Shown here one piece after another: positions 1 to 11,169 of a stretch of DNA of 64,000 nt (position 1 is its first letter; every line of letters starts with the position of its first letter). Origin of the DNA: Moringa oleifera (lineage: Eukaryota; Streptophyta; Magnoliopsida; Brassicales; Moringaceae); the NCBI GenBank assembly GCA_021397835.1, contig JAJFZO010000609.1, positions 6,202,001 to 6,266,000 on the forward strand. Reading direction: 5' to 3'. The notes beneath the pieces were generated by a model. The model did no database searches. It was not told the origin of the DNA and saw only the letters and a list, made by a program, of their open reading frames with translations. Position numbers and translations under genes: made by a program.

Positions 1-2500
1 CGTCAGGAAGTGTGGGAGAAAGAAAGGAAACTGATGAATTGATGACACTTTCAATTATCCTTTTTGGTTGTGCATCATGTCACCCCTGATTGAATTATTG
101 GCTCCTTATTATAGTTATGGTAATGTTCTTCAGATTGTGTTTTTGTTGCTGCTCTGCATCTCAAATTTATGTAAGGAAACCAAACACGGGAATTTTCCCA
201 AAAAGTTCAAGGAGAATGAAGTATTTGGGTTTATAAATGAAGAACATTTCAAGCTTTGAAGTTTTCTCTTCTATGCTTGCTTTTCTAGCCTAAGTACCTT
301 TTGAAGTAAATAAATTTTAAATTTTCTGTTTTGATTTTCAGAGTTTTTATGACTGCTTTACCTGTGGTTTGCATGTGATTTCTGTAGCATTTGTTTGGTC
401 TTCGTGTCAAGGGACAGAAACTAAAATGATATGCATGGCTTCATCCTCTGGTGTTATATAGACTAATTGACCAAATTTTTGGGGCTGAGGACACCGGTTA
501 AGAAGAATTGCATCTGAACTGGAATATATCTGAGCTTTGAGCAGGAAATATGTTTTTCATGGTTTGAAAGCTATATGGAAGTCGTCTTAATGATTGTTGT
601 TGCTGCCCTTCATCTAGGTCAGAGGATATGGTATATATTCAAAGTTGTTAAATTGTGTTTGGAAAATGTTAGTTCTGCATATTGGTTGGAACTTGGAGCA
701 TCTGAACCTTGTGTTTATAGAGTCACACATCCCTGGGTGCCAGAGGTTGCTTGAAGTTTTCTTTCGTAGCAATTACTGAACAGAGCTTGATATGATGGCT
801 TTTAGTAATGCTAAAAAATAGGCAAATATAATGGGGATGTCTACTGCTATTTCGGGGAACATACATCTAGGTGGTCTTTTCCTGAGAGAAATTAGGTGGC
901 TTTTAACAAGTTTTTTCCTGGACAGAGATGAGGGAATCTCAACTAAATTGCCCTATTTATAAATGTGAGCATATCCATAATGTGTGAATTAAGAGAAGCA
1001 TGAGTATCCATAGTTGAACGAGGGATAATACAAGCATTCAGCATTGCTTATTGTAATTATGAAGGGAAAGATGTTTCAAAGAACTGAGCTTTATGTTGTA
1101 GATGGGATTGTTCTGACAGTTGTATATGCAGGTATATATTATTGCCCATATGTGAATTTCTTTTATTAAAGAGAGAGAGAAAGAGAGAGAGAACAAGTAT
1201 TCAGACAGTAACTGCCTTATCAGACTATGAATTTGAAGGTGATCTGAACGATTCAGTTTCATAACATAGATCGGGATGCCCCCTCATTTCTGATGGCTAA
1301 GGATTTTTCTTTCTGAATGTCTTAGTCGTTTGTAAGGAGAGTTTGCTAGTCTGACACTTTATTGTGGTTAGTATTAGATGTATACTGAACTTGTTGCCTT
1401 GTCTTCAATAAAATTATGAATTTATTGCATAAGAAAGTGAAGTCCCACCTTTTGACAAGAATGTGCTTGAAACTGTGGTTACATTCCTATCGATGGTGGG
1501 AGGAGCTTGGACAAGAAAATTTGTGTTTCATGGTTCCCATCATGTCTGATACATTCGTGGTGGAGGGTCGTTGGGATAGGTTCTGTGCATTATAAGAACC
1601 CATATACTATCTTCTTTCTAAGTTTCAAATATGAAATCATGATGTGTTTGGTACAGTAACTATATACCACCATTCTGTGGGCATATAATCATGTCCAGAT
1701 GCTGCTTCTTTTTATGAATAGACTGAGCCCTGAAGCAGGTACTTGAAGCTTGAAACTGCTAAGAATTATATGTGAACACTCCTTCAAGTCTTAGGATCTC
1801 TTTCTGTCAAACAAAAACAAAAAAGAAATTCTTTTACAAGAGGCTGAAATCCATACAAACTGATTCATATTGGCTGGTAGGTCAGCTTGTAGAGGACCTG
1901 CTTAAGGCTTGTAAACTGTTGTTTAGTAATGTGGGTGAATGTAGACTGTTTGTTTTCTCATAGCACAAGGCTGTGTTTTTATGTTTTATGGATTGGGTCT
2001 GCTGTATGTTTCTGATCTCATGCTTTATTTTGTTGTGTTCTATTTTATTTTAGTTTAACAAGTGTGAAGTTTGAATCATTGGATTGGTTTCGCTTGGCGA
2101 TGTGATCCTTTCTGGATGGATTTGGAGTAATTGTCTCATGACATTTACTGTGCAATAGCAACTTATAAAGTTCATCAGTGATTTGAGTTGGTGCTTTGAA
2201 CCTCAGAAACTGTTACTTTTTGAAATAGTCTTCTATAAAATGTAAAAGTGATAGAAAAATTATTTTTCAAGCAAGCAATATTTACTGTGCGATGGCAAAC
2301 TTACCAAGCTCCTCAATTGCTTGCACAATGCAAAGACTTCATGCAATGCTGGAGAAAGCTAATGTAATATTTTTATACTGATATTTTCTTGCTGATAGTT
2401 AAAAGTTAAAAAAAAAAAAAAAGCAAAAATTCTGACACGGAACTACTTATTGCAAAAAATCGGTGTTACTTCAATGCTGTTGAGTGGGTGCAACCAATGT
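1..2500. other. Gene-flank-like non-coding region
   Basis: I see no supportable gene here. Base composition is more balanced than in the AT-rich transposon deserts and resembles UTR or intron sequence. In frame 1 the first 42 bases read as 13 residues ending KERKLMN and a stop, so the last few codons of an upstream plus-strand gene are possible, but nothing confirms it. A short GA microsatellite lies at 1170-1192 and an A-run near 2408-2422. Confidence 0.35.
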
Positions 2501-2509
2501 CATTCTAAT

Positions 2510-2752
2510 TTGATGCTAACACAATACAACTCCAAGCAACACAGTCTCTTGTAAATCAGTGCAAATGCAAGACACATTGCTAACACAGTACAACTCCAAG
2601 CAACACAATCTCTTGTAAATCAATGCAAATGCAAGACACCAACTTAATGAATGCATTGCTAGCACAGTACAACTCCAAGCAACACAATCTCTTGTAAATC
2701 AATGCAAATGCAAGACACCAACTTAATGAATGCATTGCTAAAACAATACAAA
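2510..2752. repeat. 79-bp tandem repeat, about 3 copies
   Basis: The phrase TACAACTCCAAGCAACAC recurs at 2525, 2589 and 2668. The last two units are 79 bp apart and nearly identical. The first unit is about 15 bp shorter because it lacks the 'caacttaatgaatg' segment. The array is non-coding; the minus-strand reading frame through it only reflects the repeat. Confidence 0.85.
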
Positions 2753-3385
2753 GGTGGTGGAACTGTGGAAGGCATGGAAGGCAACACAACGCTGCTCAAC
2801 GCAAATGTAAATGCAACACATCACTGGTATAAGGCTAACATCATAGGTATATGTATTAGTGTCTCTAGAATATAGTTAGTAAAGAATGGTTGATATGGAA
2901 TCAAGAAGAAGAAGCAGCTTAAGAATTCAAGAAAGTTTTGTATGGATTCATTTGTTTCTTAATAGAGTTGTAGAGTGAATGTTGTAACTTGAGGAACAAA
3001 AACCTTCATGATATGAAATAACACTGAATCAACTAACATGAATATAATGACTTACTGATGAACCATCTAAGAGCTATAATTAAAGTTTAATATACTAGTA
3101 AAAATAATAATCAGGAGACTATAATTAAAATTGTATAGATTTTGTTTGTGGTTTTACCATTTAAGTGTATTTACATTGAATATCATCGTAATCAATGTTT
3201 TCATTATTAGCATTGTTTTTACTATTGTATTATAATAATTAAAATTTTAAATGTTGAAAATTAAGAAAAGTAGATACACATAAGATAATAGTTCAAAAAT
3301 AATAATGACAATAGAAAATAAATTAAAAAAATAAAAGAAGAACAAACATATTTATGTAATTATTAAAAAGAAACTGTAAATATAA
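2753..3385. other. AT-rich intergenic DNA
   Basis: I see no gene, RNA or recognisable repeat in this stretch. Confidence 0.5.
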
Positions 3386-3661
3386 TAGAGAACCTCACAA
3401 TTCTCGACTCATAAAATATAGAATACATGAATGAGATAGTTAGAACTTCACATCCTTTGGTATTTATAGTGAAAACAAGAATCAGATAACTATCAAATAT
3501 GATAAGCATTATCTTTAATGAAGATGATGCTTATTTTTAAGATAGCTATCAAAAGTTTAAATCCTTAGATAAATACAAAAAACTAGATGAGATAGGTTTC
3601 ATAAGTATTTAAAATAAAAAATAAGAATAAAAACAAGTTTTTATTAAATCTAATCTCAACA
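3386..3661 (-). repeat. Probable 3' LTR of the minus-strand copia
   Basis: On the minus strand the sequence switches from RNase H remnants to a TGTTGAG start at 3661, immediately after GTGAGAGAT, as expected for a polypurine tract followed by an LTR. The far end is estimated, because no partner LTR is in the window. Confidence 0.55.
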
Positions 3662-4800
3662 ATCTCTCACGACTTGTTTCTCATCATTTCAAAAGAACTC
3701 TCTAAAGTTGTTGCCCAAACATTATCACTGATCAAGTAACAAAATGCCTAAGAGAAGTTTAAATGACTTCTTTGCTTTTAAGAGACTTCATCAGCAATTA
3801 GTTACATGGTCATCGTTGTGAATCTTCAGGAGTGAAATTCAACTTAATCTCCTACATAATTAATATCCATAAAATGGACCAACCAAAAAATCTAAGTCAT
3901 TATTATGCATTAGTACCATCCTCTGTGAATCTAACAAGCACTTTTTTGATGCATTTTTTCTTAAACAGCTTAAGAATCTTTTTTTTTTTAGTAATTGTCA
4001 TATCAAGAATTTATTTAGTAAGACCCAAATCTTTCATAACAAACCTTTTAGCTTACTTTCTAATTTTTCTAGTTGTCTCATGCAAATTAGCTCTAATAGG
4101 TAACATATTATCAATATATAACGACAATAATATGCAAGAGTTATCATACTTTTTGATATAATAACAACGATCTACTTGGCACCTTAAGAAATCATTGTCA
4201 CCCATGAAATTGTCAAACTTTTTATGCTTTTTGTTTTAAATTATATAAATTTTTTATAAGTCTACATACCAATTTTTTCTTACTTTTGACTTAAATTTCT
4301 TATGGTTGATGCATGTCAATTTCTTCTTTCAAATCACCATAAGGAAAGGCTTTTTCTATTTTTTTATTTAAACTTTCATTTGCTACAAATGCAAATCTTC
4401 TTCAATCACTCACCCAAGCATTATTCTAATTGTATTCAACTTAATTATTAATGAGAAAATCTCAATTTAGTCAATGCATTTCTTTTGTTTAAGGTCTTTA
4501 ACTACTAGTCTTACTTTATACTACCTACTATTATCACATTTCTCTTTTATCTAGTAAACTCATTCATTCTACAAGGCCTTCTTTCTTTGTAGTAGTTCTA
4601 CCAACTCTCATGCTTGATTACTCATTAGAAAATCCATCTCAATGATCATAACTAACTCCAATTGATTGATTAATCAACCAAAGAAAGCTTCATCAAAGCT
4701 CTCTGATCCACCTATATGACTGAACAAGATATAGTTTAAAGATAATGAAAATCTCTATAATGGTCTCATAGGCTTGAAAAATGTTCTCGCTTCTGTCTTA
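3386..4800 (-). mobile_element. Decayed Ty1/copia 3' half (RT, RNase H, LTR), minus strand
   Basis: Read on the minus strand from about 4800 to 3662, this gives a copia reverse transcriptase with several stops and frameshifts. In order: SESFDEAF and NQAWELVEL (the block before RT), VRLVVKDLKQ, KLNTIR, then the GDLKEEI-type block. The catalytic box at 4107-4118 reads YIDN instead of YVDD, followed by MKDLGLTK. RNase H remnants run to about 3670. Gag, protease and integrase are absent. The element is too degraded to encode a protein. It abuts a second copia element in the opposite orientation at about 4.8-4.9 kb. Confidence 0.8.
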
Positions 4801-6720
4801 AGAATAGTTGGATTTAACTTTAGAGTTATGTTTTTCTGATCTTTCGAAGTAATGTCATTTTCAACCTTTTGAGCATTTTATTGCAATTACTAGCCCATTA
4901 GAATATTTTGTAGAGAACTAAAAAAGAAACAACAAAGTTAATGGCAAGACAAAGAGAAAGATTCTCAGTTGAAATAGATTCTAGAGGATGGAGATGTACT
5001 GACAATTTTTAAGGATAAGTTCAATGATGAATGGATCTTGGACTCAAGCTATACCTACCTTATGTGCTCAAGAAAAGACTTATTTTCTAAGTATATTCCA
5101 ATTAAAGGTAGCTGAGTGGTAAAGGGAAATAATGAGGCATGTCTTGTGAAAGGAATTGGATTAATAACTTTGAAGTTATATTAATGCTCAAAGGGGTAAG
5201 GCATATTCCTGATTTAAGAAGAAACATCAATCTCTTTGGAATCTATGGATAGTGAAGACTATACATTCAAATTAGAGACTAGAAAATTTAAAGGTTCTTA
5301 AAAGGGCTTCAATGGTGTCAAAAGGGACTAAGCAACATGGGTTATATTACTTTCAAAGATCTATTGCAATGGGCATAGCGACAACAATTACTAAATTAAC
5401 ACAAAAGTAAGCCTAACTGTGACACAAGAGGCTAGGACATGTTAGTGAAAGAAAGTTGCAAGAATTAAGTAGGCAAGGGCTACTAGGAGATGTCGAGATC
5501 AACTCATTAGGGTTTTATAAGTAGTGTATCCTTAGGAAGTAGCACAGTCTATAATTTGCTTCTAAAGCTATACATAGATCCAAGGATGGCCTGGTTTATG
5601 TACATGCTGAACTTTGGGGACCAAAAAGAGTTTCAACTTATGGAGGAAGTTAGTAGTTTATGTTAATAGTAGATGACTATAATAGGAAAGTTTAGGTTGA
5701 TTTGGTCAAGACCAAAGATGAATGTTTGCCAAGGTTTAAGGAGCGAAAAGCTTTTGTGGTGAACCAGCAAGGCAAAAAGTGGAACACTTTATGAATTAAT
5801 AATGGCTTGGAGTTTTATAGCTCAAATTAAGTTTGAAAAATTATACAAACTGGCTAGGATTTTGAAGTATAAAACAGTGAAAGGTACTCCATAGTAGAAT
5901 GGAGTAATTGTGAGGATGAAACATACTTTGATGGAGAGAGTGAGGTGTATGTTTTTCATGGTTAAGCAAGAGTTTCTAAAAAAAGATGTGATGATAGCAG
6001 CTTATATAATTAATAGGTATCCATCAAAGGCTATTAGCCTCAAAACTCTAGAGGAACTATGGGTACAAAAAGCACCTAGCTTATGTCATTTAAGAGTTAT
6101 GCTAATTATGCACACAAAAAGAAGATGGTAAATTAGACCCTAGGTCAATAAAAATGATATTCTTAGAATATCTTAAAGGGGTAAAAGGCTACAAACTATG
6201 TGTGAAGCAAGGAGAAAAGTATAAGACTCTAATTAGTAGGGATATGGTGTTTGATGAAGAAACAACCTCCGGTGGAGAAGGTTGGCTTAAAGAATCAAGA
6301 GGAATGTCATAAAGGGCTTGAAAAGGTTATCTTTTAGGTGGAATTATCAGCCAAGCCAAATGAGTTAGGCTTTACCTCAAGGTAAGATCAGATCAATAGT
6401 CTAAGGGACTCTGAATATGAAAGAACATATTCAATTGATCTTGAGTAGTTGTCAATCTACCAACTAGTAGAGGACAGATCTAAGAGGAGTATAAGACCTC
6501 TGAGGAGATTTTTAGAAGATGAAACATATATTTATGTTATAGAAGAAGAAGAGCTTATAACATGTCTAATTCTACGTAGTAGTTTGTAAATTTAAAGCTT
6601 ACTAGTTTTACTTAAGCAATGCCAAGTCCTCTAGCAACTAAATGGCAAGAGGTAATGAAAGAAGAAATGCAATCTCTTACGAAAAACCATACTTAGGAAA
6701 TTTTAAAACTACCATAGTTG

Positions 6721-6792
6721 GCAAAAATAGCTTAATGGTAAAGCATAGCCTTGCCAAGGCTGAGGTTGAGGGTTTAAGTCCCTCTTTCTCCT
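6721..6792 (+). tRNA. trnG: Mitochondrial-type tRNA-Gly(GCC) remnant inserted in copia
   Basis: These 72 bases fold as a tRNA: the anticodon arm is AGCC-TTGCCAA-GGCT with anticodon GCC, and the T arm GAGGG/CCCTC is intact. As I recall it, plant mitochondrial trnG(GCC) matches throughout except for a few changes, mostly G-to-A or C-to-T. The acceptor stem is damaged (GCAAAAA against TTTCTCC), so it is probably not functional. It splits the copia RT between ...ILKLP and KKVVDSKWIY, which are normally almost adjacent. The whole insert is about 95 bp (about 6716-6811), consistent with a short mitochondrial insertion in the nucleus. Confidence 0.8.
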
Positions 6793-7139
6793 AGCTTCAT
6801 CGTTTTGAAGGAAAAAAAGTAGTAGATTCTAAATGGATCTATAAAATTAAAAATGGTAAAGCTTATGTTTCTATAAGATTTAATGCTAAACTTATGATAA
6901 AGGGATTCACTCAAAGGGAAGACATTAACTATAATAAGATCTTCTCTCTTATGGTGAAGTATAAAACAATTAGAATGGAGCTTGTTACAGTAGTCTTGAA
7001 GGGTAAAAAGCTAGAACGAATAGATGTCAAGAGTATCTTTCTACATGAAAGGCTAAATAAGACAATTTTCATGCAATAACTAGAGGGCTTCTAAGTGAAA
7101 GGAAAACAAAATGATGTATGCCTCCTAAAGAAGTCTTTG

Positions 7140-7390
7140 TAGTGGTCATTATTATATATGAATAATTTTTGATGATAAAAAAATCCTATATTTATATAGA
7201 AAGATCAATCAAGGTATATATATCTTCAAAATTATTATTCTAATTTAGATTTTGAAAGTATATTTTTGGAAGTATGAATTACAATAGAAATCAAAACTTT
7301 ATTTTGTATAATATGTCCCCTTTGTACTTATTTAGTTTGACAAATTCAAACATAAATTAACAACAAAAACCCCTAAGAATTAATACAAAG
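7140..7390. other. AT-rich insertion splitting the copia RT
   Basis: The RT reading frame stops after KKSLY at about 7139 and resumes at about 7391 with SLKQSPK and YRRFDSYML, which are contiguous in intact copia RT. The intervening 250 bases have no coding similarity that I recognise. I saw no clear terminal inverted repeat or target duplication. Confidence 0.5.
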
Positions 7391-8570
7391 CTATACAAAT
7401 AGTCTCAAGCAATCTCCAAAATAATAGTATAGGAGATTTGACTCATATATGTTATATGGATGGTTTAAAATGATGCTTGCTCATGTTTTAAGGTAGTAGG
7501 TAGTGAAAATAAAGGCATTTTACTATAATATATTGATGACATGTTAATCACCAGTAGATGTATAAAATCAGTTTGAAGAAAATACTGAGTAAAGAGTTTG
7601 AAATGAAAGATCTAGAGCCAATAAAAAGGATCCTAAGATAAGCATCCTTAAAGATAGGTCTAAGAATATTTTAAAGCTCACTGAGTAATATTACCTAGAG
7701 AAGCTGCTCACTAAATTTAATATGAATCAAGCTAATGGAGTTAGAATTTCTTTGGGAGAATACTTTAAGTTGTAGCCATGTATTCACCAAGAACTGAAGA
7801 AAAAAAGCAGGAGATGTCCAATGTACCTTACTCAAGTGCATTAGGATCCTTGATTTACTCCAAATTTTTACAAGAATTGATTTAGCTTATCCAATCAGTA
7901 TACTAAGCAAGTATATGTCTAACTCAAGAAAGGAGCATTTGTTGACCATTAAATGGCTCATAAGGTATGTAAAGGACACCATTGATTATGGATTGGTTTA
8001 TGGCAAAGTGAGGCAACAATAAATGCTTGTTGGATATGTGGATTTTAACTATGTAAAAGATAGAGATAAAAACAGTTCTTATTTGCTTTTGCATTCTAAT
8101 ATGGTATTGCTACGTTAGTCGGAAAGCATAGATTCAATCAGTCATTGCATTGTCTTCAATAGAAGCATAGCACAGGGCTTTGACTGAGGGCTTCAAGGAA
8201 GCAGTATGGCTATTTAAGGTTTTAAATGAACCAAAAGTTTCCATCTTTCAAGTTGAAAGTTTTTCGTGAAAGTCAATTTGCAATCCACCTTTGTACGAAT
8301 CCTATTTTTTTAGGAGAGATCCAAACATTTTAATGTAAAATACCAGTTTATTAGGGAGATAGTTGAGATGGCACCATTGTGCTTAAAGAGGTAAACACAA
8401 AGGGCAATGCCTTTGATATGGCAATTAAAATAATGTCTTCTAGGAAGCTAGAAAGATGCCTTCTACTATTGGTGTTGGAGTTTAATTTACTTCAATATGA
8501 TGAATTAATTCTAGGCAAAAAAGGTGACATATTCACCTAGTTTTTTAGTTGCTAAAAGCAAGGTAGAGAT

Positions 8571-9058
8571 TGTTGAGTTCTGCTATTAGTAAATGGCCAA
8601 AATGATAGAGTCCATGTCGATGTATTATCATATTGAATAAGTGAGCTAGAAGAGGAAGGAAGTAGATGTCATATGATTAGATAGGTTTGCATCTAGCTCG
8701 GCCATCACTTAAAGACACATTAGTATAGCTAAAATGACTTATAAAAGGTAGTTTGTTTTGTTATGCAGAGTGAAAAAAGAAAAAAAAGAAAAAAAAAGTA
8801 AAAATTAAGAGAAATCAAAAAAGAAATAGTAAACTTAAGGGTTGAGTTATAATTTAAATCTAATCTATCTTATTTGTGAGTCTTTCTTGACAAGACTAGT
8901 GGCAGTGGTGATGGATTTGAATTCGAGAAGCTATGTAAGTTTTTCTTGATTTTCTCTGATTTTATTTTTGAACTGAATCTTGATTAGTAGATTTTTTAAA
9001 TCTTTATTTGAAGAGATTCGTCCATAAATATAGATTTCATACTGAGTCACATTAATAC
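8571..9058 (+). repeat. Probable 3' LTR of the plus-strand copia
   Basis: The start TGTTGAGTTC follows the purine-rich AAGGTAGAGAT, the usual copia polypurine tract. A TATA box (TATAAAAGG) lies near 8739. The end is estimated at ATTAATACA, because no second LTR is present for comparison. Confidence 0.55.
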
Positions 9059-9369
9059 AGTTGTTTTGGTGTGTGAGTGGTAGATTATTGTTCTTTAAAT
9101 GTGTTGCACATATATTTAACTTGATTTAAATTATTGCTACCGTTGAATATTTGCATTATCAATTTATGTTAATGATTGCTGTTAAAAGTAAATTCTCATT
9201 GCTTAATGTAAAAGCTCAATTAGAATTATGCACTAAACTGTTAATGACAACACTATTGCTTGATGTAAAAGCTTAGTCAGGATTATGTATTAAACTGCTA
9301 ATGACAACACTAGTGATTACTAAATTAACAATGAAAGTAATTCAAATTTAGCTTTAAAAAAAATTGAAG

Positions 9370-9859
9370 TTCAGTTTGTCCATCATAACAAGATATGTGG
9401 ACTTCCCTATAGGTTAGAAAAAGAGCTAGCTATCTCTGGTTTACTAGGCCACCGTCGAGACTTATACTTGTATGAGTGTATCTTCTGACCCTCTTGACCA
9501 TGTATACTGTGGACTAGAGAAAAGGAGTGCTTGTAATTCATTGTTCATAATTACTTGGTTAAAGAGATCTAATTGGATACCTAGCCGAAGGTTACCATAT
9601 TTTTTCTTCTCCTGGCATGTAAATCACTCGCATAGCCAAGTCAAGGAAAATTGGCGGTGAAGATATCTCTGGTTATCCCATGTTTGTTAATATGCATGAG
9701 TATCAAGGTCCCCATAAATACTAGTAAAGCACCACATAGGTTCTAGTGCACTCATACAGATGCATGCATTGAGTGGTATTTGAAGAAGCTTTTGATCTGT
9801 ACTTCATTATTTACTTTCCATGTTAAGGGCAACCTATCACTTTGACCTTCATTCACCTT
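9370..9859 (-). pseudogene. L1 LINE ORF2 endonuclease fragment
   Basis: On the minus strand, with frameshifts, this reads like the AP-endonuclease domain of a plant L1 ORF2. It has a FTSIYGDLDTH segment, then TWDN and RQFSLTWLC (the block before the GDFN motif), SSPQYTWSRGSED, and a damaged RLDRGLVNQ-WLALF block. In an intact element this is followed by RT, which is absent here. The fragment stops exactly at the copia LTR at 9860. The ORF1 part of what is probably the same LINE lies on the other side of that copia, at 14760-15130. Confidence 0.7.
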
Positions 9860-10166
9860 TGTTAAGTCCACAGGTGAGATCCATTTTACTAATGGACTCT
9901 AACTCGTATCTAAACCGAAACCCAAGTTCACTGATCCAAAGGCTTAACACAACAAGCTTAAACCCAAGAACACTAAAAGAGGCCAGAAGCAAATTATAGA
10001 ATCCCAATGAGAAGTCCATAGCTCAAGAAACAAACTGATCAATATTTATTGTGTAAATAGAGTTTAAATTATGTCATGTGTATTGATTAAGACTAATATA
10101 ATTTTTACCTATATGTCTTACAACAAAAGGAAAACCTAACTTGCTACAGTATTGTATAATCTTTCT
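9860..10166 (+). repeat. 5' LTR of the Retrofit-like copia
   Basis: It starts TGTTAAGTCC and ends just before the primer-binding site. It matches 14413 onward over about 240 bases with scattered differences, then diverges in its last 60 bases. Confidence 0.8.
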
Positions 10167-10178
10167 TGGTATCAAAGC
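10167..10178 (+). other. Primer-binding site (tRNA-iMet type)
   Basis: TGGTATCAAAGC differs by one base from the TGGTATCAGAGC site that pairs with the 3' end of initiator tRNA-Met in most plant copia elements. It sits directly after the 5' LTR. Confidence 0.8.
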
Positions 10179-10196
10179 CTTCAGAAATTTGCTACC

Positions 10197-10870
10197 ATGA
10201 CTTCCTTTGCTAACTCTAGCTCCAGTATCAATGCTGCAAACAATCAGCCCTCCAAGAATTCATTTCCCTTCTTTACATATTTTAATTTTTAGTTTAAGTT
10301 CAAGCTTGATAGAGAAAATTACGTTATCTAGAAAAATCAAGTTCTTGCTCTAGCCAAAGGCCATAAAATAGATGGATTTTTGCTGGGAACTAAGTCTTGT
10401 CCACCAGCAAGCCTATACTTCACAAATGATGAAGGAAAAATAAGAGAAGAAGATAATCTAGAATAGCAAGAATGGATCCAGCAAGACCAATTATTGGCAA
10501 GCTGGTTGATGTCCATAATCTCCTTGGACATTTTAAGTGAAATCAAGATCGATACTACAGCATATGGTATATGGTCAGGAGTTGAAAAATTATTTGGAAC
10601 CCAAATAAGGTCCAAATACATGCAGCTAAAATCTACACTATACTCCACAAAGAAAGGCTCAACCTTAGTCACAACATACTACAATCAACTCGAAAATATC
10701 TTAGACAGCCTAGCTATGACATGTAATCTAATTTCAAATTTAAAATTCATCACTGCTCTACTTACTATCATTAGAAAGGATTATGATGTTGTTGCCATCA
10801 AAATATAGTCCAGAACTGATAAACTATCATTGCAGGAGGTTTTAGCTCTGTTATTGAGCCACGAACAAAG
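10197..10870 (+). pseudogene. Copia gag (UBN2-type) with stops
   Basis: Translation from the ATG at 10197 gives MTSFANSSSS, a Ser/Asn-rich start typical of Retrofit gag. It is followed by the FKLDRENYVI...QVLALAKGHKIDGFL block, WLMSIISLDI, AYGIWSGVEKLFGTQ and STLYSTKKG, all recognisable gag positions. Stops interrupt it near 10290, 10330 and 10463. The longest uninterrupted stretch is about 100 residues (10494-10808). A capsid function is no longer encoded. Confidence 0.8.
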
Positions 10871-11169
10871 GCTTGAGTAGTACAACCAAGAGATTATAAG
10901 CAATGTCAATCTAGTGGTCAATATAGCTGTTAACAAAAACCACAAAAGGTTTTACCTCTTGAAAGAATGGTAACTTCAATCGAGGCCGTAACGGAGGGAG
11001 AATGAATGGCCATGGAAGAAGTGAAAAGAACAATAAGCCAATCTATCAAATCTACACAAAGTAAGGTCATACTGCCTATGAGTGCTGGTATAGGTTCAAG
11101 ACTCTTTTTAGACACTAAATAATAACAACAGCAGCAATGCAAATCAAAATGCATACCCTGCATCAATTG

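Larger units (their letters stand above)
4890..9058 (+). mobile_element. Decayed Ty1/copia (Tnt1-like), 5' end missing
   Basis: The domain order is that of copia pol: a protease-like stretch with WILDSSYT (about 5030), pre-integrase LGHVSERKLQELS (about 5440), integrase with ELWGPKRVSTYGG and NGLEFY (5600-5840), and LMERVRCMFF at about 5930. RT begins near 6620, with KGFTQREDINYNKIFS at 6894 and DVKSIFLHERL. The catalytic YIDD box is at 7529-7540, the RLNW-type LVKYI block near 7900, and RNase H with ALSSIEAEHRALTEG near 8150. Many stops and frameshifts interrupt it. The 5' LTR and gag are absent. Two foreign segments interrupt it: a mitochondrial tRNA-Gly-like piece and an AT-rich insert of about 250 bp. 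Confidence 0.88.

Noticed and set aside
3832..4161. 109-codon plus-strand frame
   Set aside because: Antisense shadow of the minus-strand copia RT remnant, which explains the sequence much better.
6721..6792. Functional nuclear tRNA gene
   Set aside because: Two mismatches in the acceptor stem and location inside a decayed retrotransposon.
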